Made by a program: the position numbers and the translations under genes. Positions 23,494-31,918 of a stretch of DNA of 46,013 bases are shown one piece after another; within the stretch, counting starts at the first letter, position 1, and each line of letters begins with the position of its first letter. The notes below the pieces were generated by a model. It saw only the letters and a program-made list of their open reading frames with translations, did no database searches and was not told the DNA's origin. Source of the DNA: an uncultured Eubacteriales bacterium (GTDB lineage: Bacteria; Bacillota; Clostridia; Christensenellales; UBA1242); NCBI GenBank assembly GCA_949031345.1, contig CARNVA010000013.1:1-46013 (forward strand). The letters are read 5' to 3'.

Positions 23494-24552
23494 ATGGAAG
23501 AAAAAAGATATGCTTTTGGTGTAAAGATTGAAGAAAAGCCACTTTCTGTCAAGGATCAAATGAAATTTTATATCGACAATGGCAAAAGCTTTATGCTGCA
23601 TGGGCCAAGTGGAGTAGGAAAGACAAGGCGAGTGCAAGAGCTTGACCCAGACTGCATCTGCTTGCAACTAAGAAATGGAATACTGCCAGAAGAGATAATT
23701 GGAAAGACAGGATCAGTGGGAAAAAATTCCTTTTGGATTGAGCCAACTTGGTATACACGCTTGAAAGAGATTTGCGAAAAAGACCCAGATCATAATCATG
23801 TGCTGTTTATAGACGAGCTTACAAATGTAAATGATAAAGAGCAGTCTCTTGTATTTCATATTGTTTTAGAGCATTCAATTGATGGAAATATGGGGGCGCT
23901 TCCAAAGAATTGTGTAGTGGTTGCTGCTGGAAATAGTCCTGAAGAGTCGTCTGCAGCTTACAATATGCCAGAGCCACTTTTCCGCAGATTTACCGCACAT
24001 ATAAATCTTGAGCCTGACATTAAAAGTTTTATTGAGTGGGGAAGTGAAATTGGCAAAAATGGTCGTCCAAAAATTCATCCACTTGTTTCAGCTTTTGTTG
24101 CCGCTTATGGTGATAAGGTTTTCTATACAAAATATGATGAAGAAAATCCACAAAAGTTTGCTATTGACCCTCGTGGATGGGAACAGGTTTCAAATATTAT
24201 CTATGACAACAACAATGTATTGCGCTTAAAGCTTATTGCCGATAAGATTGGGCTTGACCATGCAACAGCTTTTCTGCAATTTGCTTCAAGTAAAAGAATT
24301 TCCATCAAGGATATTTTGCTTCAAAGATTTGGCGAGAATGATTTGCCAAAAAATCAAGATGAAGAATTTGCTCTTATTTGCTCACTGCGCACAGCAGACG
24401 AAAAGCAGGTGGAGTTTGTACGAAATTTCATAAAAGAAAACTTAAAAGCAGAAAGCCTTCCAGTTTTTGACAGTCTTTGGATTGGCAATAATGATGAGCG
24501 TGCAATGTTGATAGCCGAGCTTGATGGCGAAAATTTTGATAGAAGTTATTAA
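23494..24552 (+). CDS. MoxR-like AAA+ ATPase
   Basis: The 352-residue protein has Walker A GPSGVGKT (37-44), Walker B HVLFIDELTN (about 105-114), sensor 1 VVVAAGNSPEES and an arginine-finger segment PLFRRFTAHI. The C-terminal lid is helical. It belongs with MoxR/CbbQ-type chaperone ATPases but lacks the coiled-coil N-terminus of the ATPase at 7460, and the two share little outside the AAA+ motifs. No VWA-domain gene is adjacent. It is coupled to a 44-codon ORF and followed by a terminator. Its target is unknown. Confidence 0.82.
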   Translation: MEEKRYAFGVKIEEKPLSVKDQMKFYIDNGKSFMLHGPSGVGKTRRVQELDPDCICLQLRNGILPEEIIGKTGSVGKNSFWIEPTWYTRLKEICEKDPDHNHVLFIDELTNVNDKEQSLVFHIVLEHSIDGNMGALPKNCVVVAAGNSPEESSAAYNMPEPLFRRFTAHINLEPDIKSFIEWGSEIGKNGRPKIHPLVSAFVAAYGDKVFYTKYDEENPQKFAIDPRGWEQVSNIIYDNNNVLRLKLIADKIGLDHATAFLQFASSKRISIKDILLQRFGENDLPKNQDEEFALICSLRTADEKQVEFVRNFIKENLKAESLPVFDSLWIGNNDERAMLIAELDGENFDRSY

Positions 24553-24635
24553 AATAAAAAATATTATATGGATTTAATTGTTTTAAAGAAGACAGTGTTT
24601 TATAAATTTAAATTAAAACCAATTAAGATTTGAGA

Positions 24636-24664
24636 AAAAGCAGCTTCAAAAAGCTGTTTTTTTA
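24636..24664 (+). terminator. Terminator after the second MoxR-like gene
   Basis: CAGCTT (24641-24646) pairs with AAGCTG (24651-24656), flanked by A and T runs. Confidence 0.75.
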
Positions 24665-24729
24665 TTAAATTTTAATGAAATCTTGCTTTTTAATGTTAGT
24701 TTTTACATTATTTAGGCAATAAATAGGCT

Positions 24730-26436
24730 ATGGAAAAGATGATTTTGCCGTTAGGGAATGGCATTGGTGTTTATGAGAAAGGGCGGCTTTGCGTTAGCAT
24801 GATTGATTCAAGTGGAAGCAAAAAGGTAGGAGGGCGATTTGTAAAAACGGTCAACAAGTTTTTTTCGCTGCCTGTTGTTCGTGGTTTCACCTTTCTTTTT
24901 TATGGAATTTGGCTTTATATTGCTTCTTTTAAGCTGCTTGGAGAGCTTGAAGATCGTCCAGAAAATGAAAAGAATAAAAGTTTCAAAATTGCCAAAAATG
25001 TCACCATTGCCTCAACTTATATTGTGCTGATAGCCATGCTTTTGGCTGCTTTTTTGTTTGGATTTTTGTTTTTGGGCGTCTTTCCTGCCTTTTTATTTCA
25101 TAAGGCTTTTCCAGACGGCAGCTCTTATTATCTGCGCTCAAGCATGATTGCACTTCTTCGTTTTGCCCTTTTATATTTAATTTTTGTGGGCTTGCGTTTT
25201 GTGCCTTTCATGAGCGGACTTTATTCCTTCAATGGCGCTGGCAATGTTCAAATGAGCGGAAAAGAAGAGACTATAAGACCGCGCACTTATCCTCTGAATT
25301 TTTTAAATTTTCTGTTAAACATTTTTCTATTTTCAACTTTTGTGATATCATTACTTTCGGTAAATATCTTCTGGCCGGTAAATTTTTTGATAAACATGTT
25401 GCTGTTTTTGGCTGTTGTGCCCATTGTATATGAAATTTTGCGCTTTGCAAGCGTGACAAAAGCTGTGTGGGTAAAAGATGTGGCAATTGTGACAAACTGG
25501 CTGGTAAGCATAAGACCAACAACTACACAAAGTGAGGTTTTGGCTGTGGCAAGAAAAGAGCTTGATTTTTATAGTGATTTTGAAAAGACGGAAAATGGAC
25601 GGGTTGCAATGTCCAGCCTTTATGCCGAAATGGAAACTAAACTTAAGGCAAGTGATAAATTTGAGCCAAGTGATTGCGACTGGATAATAAGCACAGTGCT
25701 GAATAAAAATAGGGCGGAAGCAAAGCTTGAGAGAAGTGTCAGCTTAAAGGAATATCGTGAGATTGTCAGAGCTTGTGATAGGCGAGCTAAAGGCGAGCCG
25801 CTTTCAAATATATTTGGTTTTGTTGAATTTTATGGGCTTAGATTTGATGTCAACAAAAAGGTGCTTTCGCCAAGAATGGAGACCGAAATACTGGTGGAAG
25901 AGGCGCTTAAGAAGATAAACGAAACTGATGCTGAAAATGTGCTTGACCTTTGCACCGGAAGCGGGGCAATTGCAATTTCAATTGCAAAGTTTTCATCTTG
26001 TAAGGTTTTTGCTAGTGATATATCAAAGCAGGCGTTGGCTGTTGCTGAGGCAAATGCCAAGAAAAATGAAGTCAAAGTGGAATTTTGTCAATCAGATTTA
26101 ATGAAAAGTTTGAAAAAGGGAAGAAAGTATGATATAATAGTTTCAAATCCACCGTATATAAAAAGCGGTGATATTGAAAAGCTTGACATTGAAGTGAAAA
26201 AGTATGACCCAAAACTTGCGCTGGATGGCGGGGAGGATGGTCTTGACTTTTATAGAAAGATTATCGACGAGGCAAAAAGCAAACTTACTAAGAAAGGTTG
26301 GCTTATGTTTGAAGTTGGGCAGGGGCAAAGTGACGGCGTTTGCGAGCTCATGCAAAAGGCCGGCTACGATAATGTTCAAGCAGTAAAAGATTACAGTAAG
26401 ATAGAAAGGGTGATTTATGGTAGACTTAGCAAATGA
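24730..26436 (+). CDS. prmC: DUF1385 membrane domain fused to PrmC release-factor methyltransferase
   Basis: Residues 1-280 match DUF1385 (YqhQ-like): LPVVRGFTFLFYGIWL (47-62), hydrophobic helices at about 92-120, 138-158 and 190-240, the IRPRTYPLNFL segment, and a closing TTTQSEVLAVARKEL (264-278). The usual N-terminal GGQAVIEGVMMR motif is absent. Residues 290-568 are PrmC/HemK: SPRMETEILVEEAL (380-393), SAM loop DLCTGSGAIAI (406-416) and catalytic NPPY (473-476). PrmC methylates the glutamine of the GGQ motif in release factors. In many clostridia these are separate adjacent genes; here one frame carries both. It overlaps prfA by 20 nt. No strong ribosome site is visible. Confidence 0.88.
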   Translation: MEKMILPLGNGIGVYEKGRLCVSMIDSSGSKKVGGRFVKTVNKFFSLPVVRGFTFLFYGIWLYIASFKLLGELEDRPENEKNKSFKIAKNVTIASTYIVLIAMLLAAFLFGFLFLGVFPAFLFHKAFPDGSSYYLRSSMIALLRFALLYLIFVGLRFVPFMSGLYSFNGAGNVQMSGKEETIRPRTYPLNFLNFLLNIFLFSTFVISLLSVNIFWPVNFLINMLLFLAVVPIVYEILRFASVTKAVWVKDVAIVTNWLVSIRPTTTQSEVLAVARKELDFYSDFEKTENGRVAMSSLYAEMETKLKASDKFEPSDCDWIISTVLNKNRAEAKLERSVSLKEYREIVRACDRRAKGEPLSNIFGFVEFYGLRFDVNKKVLSPRMETEILVEEALKKINETDAENVLDLCTGSGAIAISIAKFSSCKVFASDISKQALAVAEANAKKNEVKVEFCQSDLMKSLKKGRKYDIIVSNPPYIKSGDIEKLDIEVKKYDPKLALDGGEDGLDFYRKIIDEAKSKLTKKGWLMFEVGQGQSDGVCELMQKAGYDNVQAVKDYSKIERVIYGRLSK

Positions 26437-27502
26437 ACTTTTAGAAAAAACTGGCAAGACAAAAGATCGTTTTGAAAAATTGACAGAACTTGTCAGTGAC
26501 CCGGCAGTGATTGCCGATAATAGAGAATGGAAAAAACTGGTTAAAGAGCGCTCTTCAATTGAAGAGATTGCTCTTGCCCATGACAGACTTGAAAAACTTG
26601 TCAATGATTATCACGCAAGCAAGGCTGGTTATGAAACTGAAACAGACCACGAAATGAAAGATTTGTTTTATGAGGAATACTCCACGCTTGAAAGCCAGAT
26701 TGAAAGCGAAATTGAAGAAATTAAAGTGCTTCTTCTTCCAAAAGATGCCAATGATGACAGCAATGTTATTGTTGAAATCCGACAGGCTGCGGGTGGTGAA
26801 GAATCTGGACTTTTCTGCACCGAGCTTTACAGAATGTATTGCATGTACGCCGAGAAAAAACATTGGAAAGTGGAAGTTATGGACATAAATGAAACAGAGC
26901 TTGGTGGAATAAAAGAGATTACTTTCATGATCAAAGGCAAGGGCGCTTACAGCCGTTTTAAATATGAAAGCGGCGTTCATAGAGTGCAAAGAGTGCCTGA
27001 GACGGAAAGTCAAGGTCGAATACATACTTCAACTTCAACTGTTGCCGTGCTTCCAGAGATTGAAGAAGTCGAATTTGAAATTGAAGACAAAGACCTTAAA
27101 ATTGACACCTATCGTTCTTCTGGCGCAGGTGGCCAGCATGTCAATAAGACAGAGTCGGCAATCAGAATCACACACCTTCCAACAGGTATTGTTGTTGCCT
27201 GTCAGGATGAACGCTCCCAACTTAAAAACAGAGACAGGGCAATGTCAATCTTGCGTTCAAAACTGTATGAATATTATCAAGGACAGATTGAAAGTGAATA
27301 TAAGGAAAACAGAAAAAGTCAGGTTGGCACAGGTGACCGTTCAGAACGAGTGCGCACTTACAACTATCCTCAAGGCCGAGTGACAGACCACCGCGTTAAT
27401 GTGACCTCTTACAGCCTTGATAATGTGCTTAATGGCGACATTGATATGTTTATCGACGCCTTGACACTTAAAGACCGCGCAGAAAAACTTGCAAACGCTT
27501 AA
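26417..27502 (+). CDS. prfA: Peptide chain release factor 1
   Basis: The 361-residue protein is RF1. The GGQ loop reads SSGAGGQHVNKTESAIR, the surrounding region is typical, and the C-terminus ends in the usual TDHRVN... NVLNGDIDMFIDAL. RF1 recognises UAA and UAG and releases the peptide chain. Its GGQ glutamine is the substrate of PrmC, the product of the overlapping gene, so enzyme and substrate are translationally coupled. The start is ATG 26417 (MVDLANELLEK), with GAAAGGG 5-7 nt before it. Confidence 0.97.
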   Translation: MVDLANELLEKTGKTKDRFEKLTELVSDPAVIADNREWKKLVKERSSIEEIALAHDRLEKLVNDYHASKAGYETETDHEMKDLFYEEYSTLESQIESEIEEIKVLLLPKDANDDSNVIVEIRQAAGGEESGLFCTELYRMYCMYAEKKHWKVEVMDINETELGGIKEITFMIKGKGAYSRFKYESGVHRVQRVPETESQGRIHTSTSTVAVLPEIEEVEFEIEDKDLKIDTYRSSGAGGQHVNKTESAIRITHLPTGIVVACQDERSQLKNRDRAMSILRSKLYEYYQGQIESEYKENRKSQVGTGDRSERVRTYNYPQGRVTDHRVNVTSYSLDNVLNGDIDMFIDALTLKDRAEKLANA

Positions 27503-27506
27503 ATTA

Positions 27507-27536
27507 AAAACGACATATAGGTCGTTTTTTTTTTGT
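27507..27536 (+). terminator. Terminator after prfA
   Basis: AAAACGAC pairs with GTCGTTTT around a short loop, followed by a long T-run. Confidence 0.85.
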
Positions 27537-27663
27537 TTGCTTTTGAAGAGTTATAAATATAAAAATATAGCTGTTTAAATCAAAACAATATTGGGAAAAG
27601 GAAGGAAAGCAATCAAAATGAAAAATGGCGAAAAAGGGCAGGGACAATTAAAATCATATTCGT

Positions 27664-27693
27664 TTGACATAATGATGAAATTTATGCTATAAT
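27664..27693 (+). promoter_or_regulatory. Strong promoter of the radical SAM gene
   Basis: TTGACA (27664-27669), 18-bp spacer and TATAAT (27688-27693), with an extended -10 TGC directly before. Transcription would start near 27700, giving a leader of about 130 nt. Confidence 0.75.
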
Positions 27694-27755
27694 AATAAAG
27701 TCAGCTTCTATAAAAATATTTGCTTGAAAGGTTTGACTTCAACAAAATTTAATAT

Positions 27756-27831
27756 AGGAGGTACAAAATTCAACTGAAATTTCTTGAGAAAAATTTGTGT
27801 TTGTTTTCTCAGTGAAAGTCAGTTGGTCATT
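27756..27831 (+). promoter_or_regulatory. Structured translation start: AGGAGG and start codon separated by a long hairpin
   Basis: AGGAGG lies at 27756-27761, 70 nt before the ATG. Between them 27771-27825 folds as a 19-bp interrupted stem: 27771-27777 with 27819-27825, 27780-27783 with 27114+ equivalents at 27814-27817, and 27785-27792 with 27804-27811. Folding leaves 9 nt before and 6 nt after the stem, which would bring the ribosome site near the ATG. A 15-codon frame beginning with ATT at 27768 also starts 6 nt after AGGAGG. Confidence 0.6.
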
Positions 27832-28662
27832 ATGCAGTTGCAAATTACAAAGCCAAAGCGTGTTATTGTTGAAATTACTGACAAATGCAATTTCAGATGT
27901 AAACACTGCTTTGCAAATAAAAAAGACTTGGAGCTTAGCGTCCAAAGTTGGAAAAGAATTTTTGATAATATATGCAAAGAAAAAATTCAGAGTATTACGA
28001 TTACAGGCGGCGAACCTCTGCTCTATAAAGACCTATTCATTCTTTTAAAGCAACTTCATTTAAGAAAGACATTGCTTACTCTTGACACCAATGCCTCTCT
28101 TATAAATGAAAACAATATCAAACTTATTGAAAAATACTTCAAAAAGGTGAGGATTTCACATTATGGAGTAAATAGAAGTTGGCATGCAAACACAAATTCA
28201 AAAGCCTTTGACGAAGAAAGGTTTTTAAAAGTTTTAAAACTGTTATGCGACAGCAAGCTTAAAGTGCAAGTAAAAATTCCATTGTTTTCAAACAATGTGA
28301 AAAACATGTCAAAGTTGCTTGACAGCTTAAAGCCTTTTGATATTGATGAAATAGTGCTTATCCCAATCATTCCGGTGGGGAAGGCAAAGTCGCTTTCAAA
28401 CCTTATAGGTGCGAGAGAGGCTAAACGACTAATAAATAAGTACAATGATAAAGAACGAAACATTCGAGTTTTTAGGTGGACAAAAGGCAAGCATTTCCTT
28501 ATCAGAAGCAACGGAAATGTGGTGCTTCATCCACCAATAAATAAAGAGGAAACTTTGCTTGGAAATGCAATGGACAGATCCATCTCAGAGCTTTGGGAAC
28601 GCGTTCCAGAAAAGTATAAACAAATCAATGATGTATTTACATCAGATTTGGCTCAAAATTAA
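27832..28662 (+). CDS. Radical SAM protein, SPASM-like C-terminus without cysteines
   Basis: The radical SAM motif CNFRCKHC (CxxxCxxC) is at about residues 20-27 when counted from ATG 27832. It is followed by ITGGEPLLY, the SAM-binding GGEP segment. The C-terminal part, RSNGNVVLHPPINKEETLLGN and SISELWERVP, resembles the ending of SPASM/twitch proteins such as MoaA or peptide-modifying enzymes. The cysteines that bind auxiliary clusters are missing. A role in peptide or cofactor modification is possible but unproven. A TTG in frame at 27784 would add 16 residues. The strong promoter and hairpin leader suggest controlled translation. Confidence 0.8.
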   Translation: MQLQITKPKRVIVEITDKCNFRCKHCFANKKDLELSVQSWKRIFDNICKEKIQSITITGGEPLLYKDLFILLKQLHLRKTLLTLDTNASLINENNIKLIEKYFKKVRISHYGVNRSWHANTNSKAFDEERFLKVLKLLCDSKLKVQVKIPLFSNNVKNMSKLLDSLKPFDIDEIVLIPIIPVGKAKSLSNLIGAREAKRLINKYNDKERNIRVFRWTKGKHFLIRSNGNVVLHPPINKEETLLGNAMDRSISELWERVPEKYKQINDVFTSDLAQN

Positions 28663-28685
28663 ATAATTTGCATATATTTCACAGA

Positions 28686-28712
28686 AAAAGTCGAAAAAAT
28701 CGGCTTTTTTTG
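28686..28712 (+). terminator. Terminator after the radical SAM gene
   Basis: AAAAAGTCGA pairs with TCGGCTTTTT (one G-U pair) around an A-rich loop and ends in T. Confidence 0.7.
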
Positions 28713-28839
28713 CTGTTTTTTGCAAATTTTGCTTAAATTATTGCTTAATTTGTCAAATTTAGATACTTAAACCTCTTATTAAATAAATTAAAATATGTCA
28801 TTAGTTTTTCTAAAAAAGGTTTTTAAAACATTTAACATA

Positions 28840-28868
28840 TTGACTTTTAAAATAATATATGATACAAT
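28840..28868 (+). promoter_or_regulatory. Promoter of the DHH phosphoesterase gene
   Basis: TTGACT (28840-28845), 17-bp spacer, TACAAT (28863-28868); AAGGAGG follows before the ATG at 28898. Confidence 0.7.
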
Positions 28869-28897
28869 AGATCAAGTCATCTAAGGAGGCATTTTTC

Positions 28898-29887
28898 ATG
28901 AGCAAAATAATAAATGATGTGCTTGACAAGGCAACAAAGATTGCAATTGTTTCACACATAAATCCTGACGCTGACGCACTTTGCAGCAGCTTGGCTCTTA
29001 AGAATATTATTAAAAACAATTATGACTACAAATATGTTGATGTTTTTGTTGATGGGGAAATAGGCTCGCTTTATGACCCTATTCTTAGAGATGAGGTTGT
29101 TAATCCAAGAAAACCATGTTCAAGCTATGATTTGGTGTTTGTTCTTGACAGCCCAAACATTGAAAGGACGGGAATTTATGGCGACCTTATTTTAAATACT
29201 CCAGTTATTGTTGACATTGACCATCATGCAACCAATGAAAAGTTTGGCACTTTCAACTTTGTTTCAGCTGGCGCTTCAAGCACTTGTGAGATGATTTATC
29301 TTATGGCAAAGGGCTCTAAGTTTGAGATGAACAATCTTATCGCGAAAGAGCTTTATCAAGGAATTATCACTGACACTAACTGCTTCACTTCAAACGCTAT
29401 TTCAAGACGCTCTCATCAAGTTATCAGCGAGCTTTTGGGATACAAATTTGACTCTGAGGCAATCAAGGCATACTACTTTAAAAACAATTCAGTTGCTAAA
29501 ACAAGACTTTTACAAAAGGCGCTTATTTCACTTAAATTTTATGGCGGTGAAAAATTTACAACTATGAAAATACCAAACGAGCTTTTTGCCAAATTTGATG
29601 CAAGCTTTGAAGACTCTCTTGGAATTATCGATAATGGCATCAATATTTCAGGGACAGAAATCAGTGCAATTTTGGTTGAAAAAGAGCCTGGGCTTATTCA
29701 TGTAAGTTTAAGAAGCAAGGGTAAAATCAATGTTGGCGAAATCGCACAAAAGTTTGGCGGTGGTGGAAGCCTTGAGCTTGCGGCATATCAAACTGAAGGG
29801 AATATCAAAGAGTGTGAAAGTGCACTTGTGGCTGAAGTGTTGCCACAGCTTGGTGATATAAAAGAAGATGAAGAAATCTTATTTTAA
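28898..29887 (+). CDS. NrnA-like DHH phosphoesterase
   Basis: The 329-residue protein has the DHH family motifs SHINPDADAL (H20, D23, D25) and IDHHATNE (D109, H110, H111), which bind catalytic manganese. A C-terminal DHHA1-like domain follows. NrnA enzymes degrade short oligoribonucleotides, pAp or cyclic dinucleotide products such as pGpG or pApA. The usual DHHA1 motif GGGHxxAAG is replaced by GGGGSLELAAY (287-297), so the substrate-binding histidine is missing and specificity may differ. Monocistronic, with a clear promoter, AAGGAGG and terminator. Confidence 0.87.
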   Translation: MSKIINDVLDKATKIAIVSHINPDADALCSSLALKNIIKNNYDYKYVDVFVDGEIGSLYDPILRDEVVNPRKPCSSYDLVFVLDSPNIERTGIYGDLILNTPVIVDIDHHATNEKFGTFNFVSAGASSTCEMIYLMAKGSKFEMNNLIAKELYQGIITDTNCFTSNAISRRSHQVISELLGYKFDSEAIKAYYFKNNSVAKTRLLQKALISLKFYGGEKFTTMKIPNELFAKFDASFEDSLGIIDNGINISGTEISAILVEKEPGLIHVSLRSKGKINVGEIAQKFGGGGSLELAAYQTEGNIKECESALVAEVLPQLGDIKEDEEILF

Positions 29888-29899
29888 TTTTGATTAAAT

Positions 29900-29937
29900 C
29901 AAAAAGGATATAAAATATTTTTATATCCTTTTTTTTG
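29900..29937 (+). terminator. Terminator after the DHH gene
   Basis: AAAGGATATAAA pairs with TTTATATCCTTT around a small loop, followed by a T-run. Confidence 0.85.
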
Positions 29938-29979
29938 TTTTCATTTCTAAGTTTTTAATTTTATATAAAAAACTTAATT

Positions 29980-30007
29980 AAAAAACACGACCCGATTGGC
30001 CGTGCTT
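29980..30007 (-). terminator. Terminator of the 291-residue unknown gene
   Basis: On the minus strand CACGGCC and GGGTCGTG pair with a small irregularity, followed by a T-run, 9-35 nt after the stop. Confidence 0.55.
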
Positions 30008-30015
30008 TATTGTTT

Positions 30016-30891
30016 TTAATATTTATCATCTTTAAGAGTTTCATCTTTATTTAAGCTTTCTTCTGATTTAAGCAGGTTTTTAATTTCTTCCTTCCTTTCA
30101 GCGTCTTTCTTTTCAATAAAGTTTTTAATTCGTTTTGCTTTGGCTTCGCTTACATGAGCTTCTGGGAAAATGTCTCCATATTTATTAAAAGATTCTTCAT
30201 GCTCAGCAGCATATTCAAGCCTTCTGTTTAGCACCCACATATCTTTAAATACAGGGTCGAGAGGATTCGGTATTATATGAGATGGTAAAACATTTTCAAG
30301 ATGTCCATAATAGTTTTCAAAAGCCTTGCCCATAAAATAATCTTTCCAAAGCTCTGCGTTGCATTCAATTCCTTTTTCAATAATTGTCTTGTCAACGCCA
30401 AGCTTTTTTAATGTGTTTACAAGACCCTTTCTGAAAATTTTATCGCAGTCTGGCTGCAAAATCCAATTAGTTTCGTATCCCTTTGGTATAAGCCAGTCTT
30501 TTCCGCCATTTTTGATGTGCCTTATCTGCCATGCAACAACTTTAAGCTGATAATCTTTTAATTTTTGTTCGAAAAATATTGAATGCTTTACATAATTGCT
30601 TATTACTGATGGTGAAACTTTTAAATTCGCTTCGAAAAGCTCTAGTTGAAGCATTTTGGTTAGCCAAACTTTATCTTTTATGTTGTATGGAATGTTTGGT
30701 TTTGTAAGTGTGTTATAGTCAAAAGCTTTATAGTCATCTATAGGCTCGCTTGAAAAAAGGCTGATAGTTGCTTGATCCAAAACCGCTTTTGCATCCTGCA
30801 CTCTTACAATTTTTAATTGAGATGGTGCATCTTTAATTGAAGAAGGCATGCGCTTTGCCTTATTATTTTTGATTATTTCAGGTATATTCAT
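30016..30891 (-). CDS. Unknown soluble protein (291 residues)
   Basis: I recognise no family. The protein is charged, with no signal peptide or membrane helix. The central part (about 85-245) is rich in aromatic residues and Trp (KDWLIPKGYETNWILQPD, FMGKAFENYYGHLENVLP), suggesting a folded globular domain. The C-terminal 55 residues are a Lys/Glu-rich helix or tail. AAGGAG precedes the ATG and an extended-10 promoter lies upstream, so the gene is expressed. It is not obviously related to its neighbours. Confidence 0.7.
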   Translation of the reverse strand: MNIPEIIKNNKAKRMPSSIKDAPSQLKIVRVQDAKAVLDQATISLFSSEPIDDYKAFDYNTLTKPNIPYNIKDKVWLTKMLQLELFEANLKVSPSVISNYVKHSIFFEQKLKDYQLKVVAWQIRHIKNGGKDWLIPKGYETNWILQPDCDKIFRKGLVNTLKKLGVDKTIIEKGIECNAELWKDYFMGKAFENYYGHLENVLPSHIIPNPLDPVFKDMWVLNRRLEYAAEHEESFNKYGDIFPEAHVSEAKAKRIKNFIEKKDAERKEEIKNLLKSEESLNKDETLKDDKY

Positions 30892-30933
30892 AAAATCTCC
30901 TTATAATGTTTGAGACAAACTATTTACTTCTAA

Positions 30934-30962
30934 AGTATATCATGGTTTTGCTTTCATTTCAA
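30934..30962 (-). promoter_or_regulatory. Promoter of the 291-residue unknown gene
   Basis: On the minus strand TTGAAA (30962-30957), 17-bp spacer and TATACT (30939-30934), with an extended -10 TGA. Confidence 0.65.
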
Positions 30963-30979
30963 GATGAATTTTAACAAAC

Positions 30980-31792
30980 TTAAACTTTGAGCGTTTCTTT
31001 AATTTCCGAAATGACTTCATTTAAGAAATTTTTATCCTCTTCGTTGAGTTTTACAGCATAATGCTCATTTAAAGCAATGAAATAGTTTTCAAGATTGATT
31101 TCTGCTAAACTTGCCTTAAAGTTTAAGTCAAATAAAAAGGCGAGGAAGCAAAATATGCGGTCAAGTTTTGTTTGCATTTGCTCAATTTTGACAAGCTGAT
31201 GAGCTTTTAAACTTTCAAGACATGATGGGGTGTAACCATCCTTTTCAAACATAATGTTAAGACCGCCGAAGCCTATAAGATTGAATAGGTCAAGCTTGTC
31301 TGTGTCTCTTATTAGGTTGCAATAGTTGATGATGGTTTCAAAACTGTTTGTGTTGTCAGCATCGTGTGAGAATTTGTCTTTTATGTACTGCTCATCAATG
31401 GCGAATTTGTTGTGAAATTTGATTGCCATGTTAAGTAAAAGATAATCTTTTTTATCAATTTTAAAATCTGCAATTTTGTCCTCTTCAAAAAGAAGATGAC
31501 AAGCCCTGTCTGCATGGTCAAAGGTTTTTCGATCAAGAAAACTTTTAAACTCTGCCCATTGATAAAATCTGGCATAATCATGCAAAAGTCCAAGCAAATA
31601 ACATAAATTTTCGTCAAGCCCAACTTTTTTGCCCACCTCTTTGCTCATTTTGGCGACGCGGAGGGTGTGATAATATTTAAGATTTATACCGTGCTCTTCC
31701 ATGTTGAAGTTTGACTTTACAAAGTTATCAAATATCATTCCATTTTCATCTAAGATAAATGTATCAAGATTGTAATTTTTGATTATTTCCAT
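30980..31792 (-). CDS. HD-domain phosphohydrolase
   Basis: The 270-residue protein has HD-domain metal ligands in order: YYHTLRVAK (H42), GLLHDYARF (H71, D72), a later KFHNKF segment and RDTDKLD (about 162-168). HD proteins hydrolyse phosphate esters of nucleotides or second messengers. This version resembles small stand-alone HD proteins of clostridia with no assigned substrate. The N-terminus is short with no extra domain. AGGAGA lies before the ATG. It is on the same strand as the pyrophosphatase gene but about 125 nt away. Confidence 0.85.
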   Translation of the reverse strand: MEIIKNYNLDTFILDENGMIFDNFVKSNFNMEEHGINLKYYHTLRVAKMSKEVGKKVGLDENLCYLLGLLHDYARFYQWAEFKSFLDRKTFDHADRACHLLFEEDKIADFKIDKKDYLLLNMAIKFHNKFAIDEQYIKDKFSHDADNTNSFETIINYCNLIRDTDKLDLFNLIGFGGLNIMFEKDGYTPSCLESLKAHQLVKIEQMQTKLDRIFCFLAFLFDLNFKASLAEINLENYFIALNEHYAVKLNEEDKNFLNEVISEIKETLKV

Positions 31793-31918
31793 TTGTATCT
31801 CCTATAAAATTCCCTATAAAGTAGCTTTGTTTTTATATTTTATTTCGGTATTTAATAAAAAGGTTATAGTTTAAAAACTTCAATAAAGTCTATTTTTTTT
31901 TAATTGCTTAAATAAAAA

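Noticed and set aside
27768..27815. 15-codon ORF as a RiPP precursor for the radical SAM protein
   Set aside because: It needs an ATT start, is very short and lies in the hairpin. A leader-peptide or purely structural role is as likely, so it is mentioned only under the leader finding.
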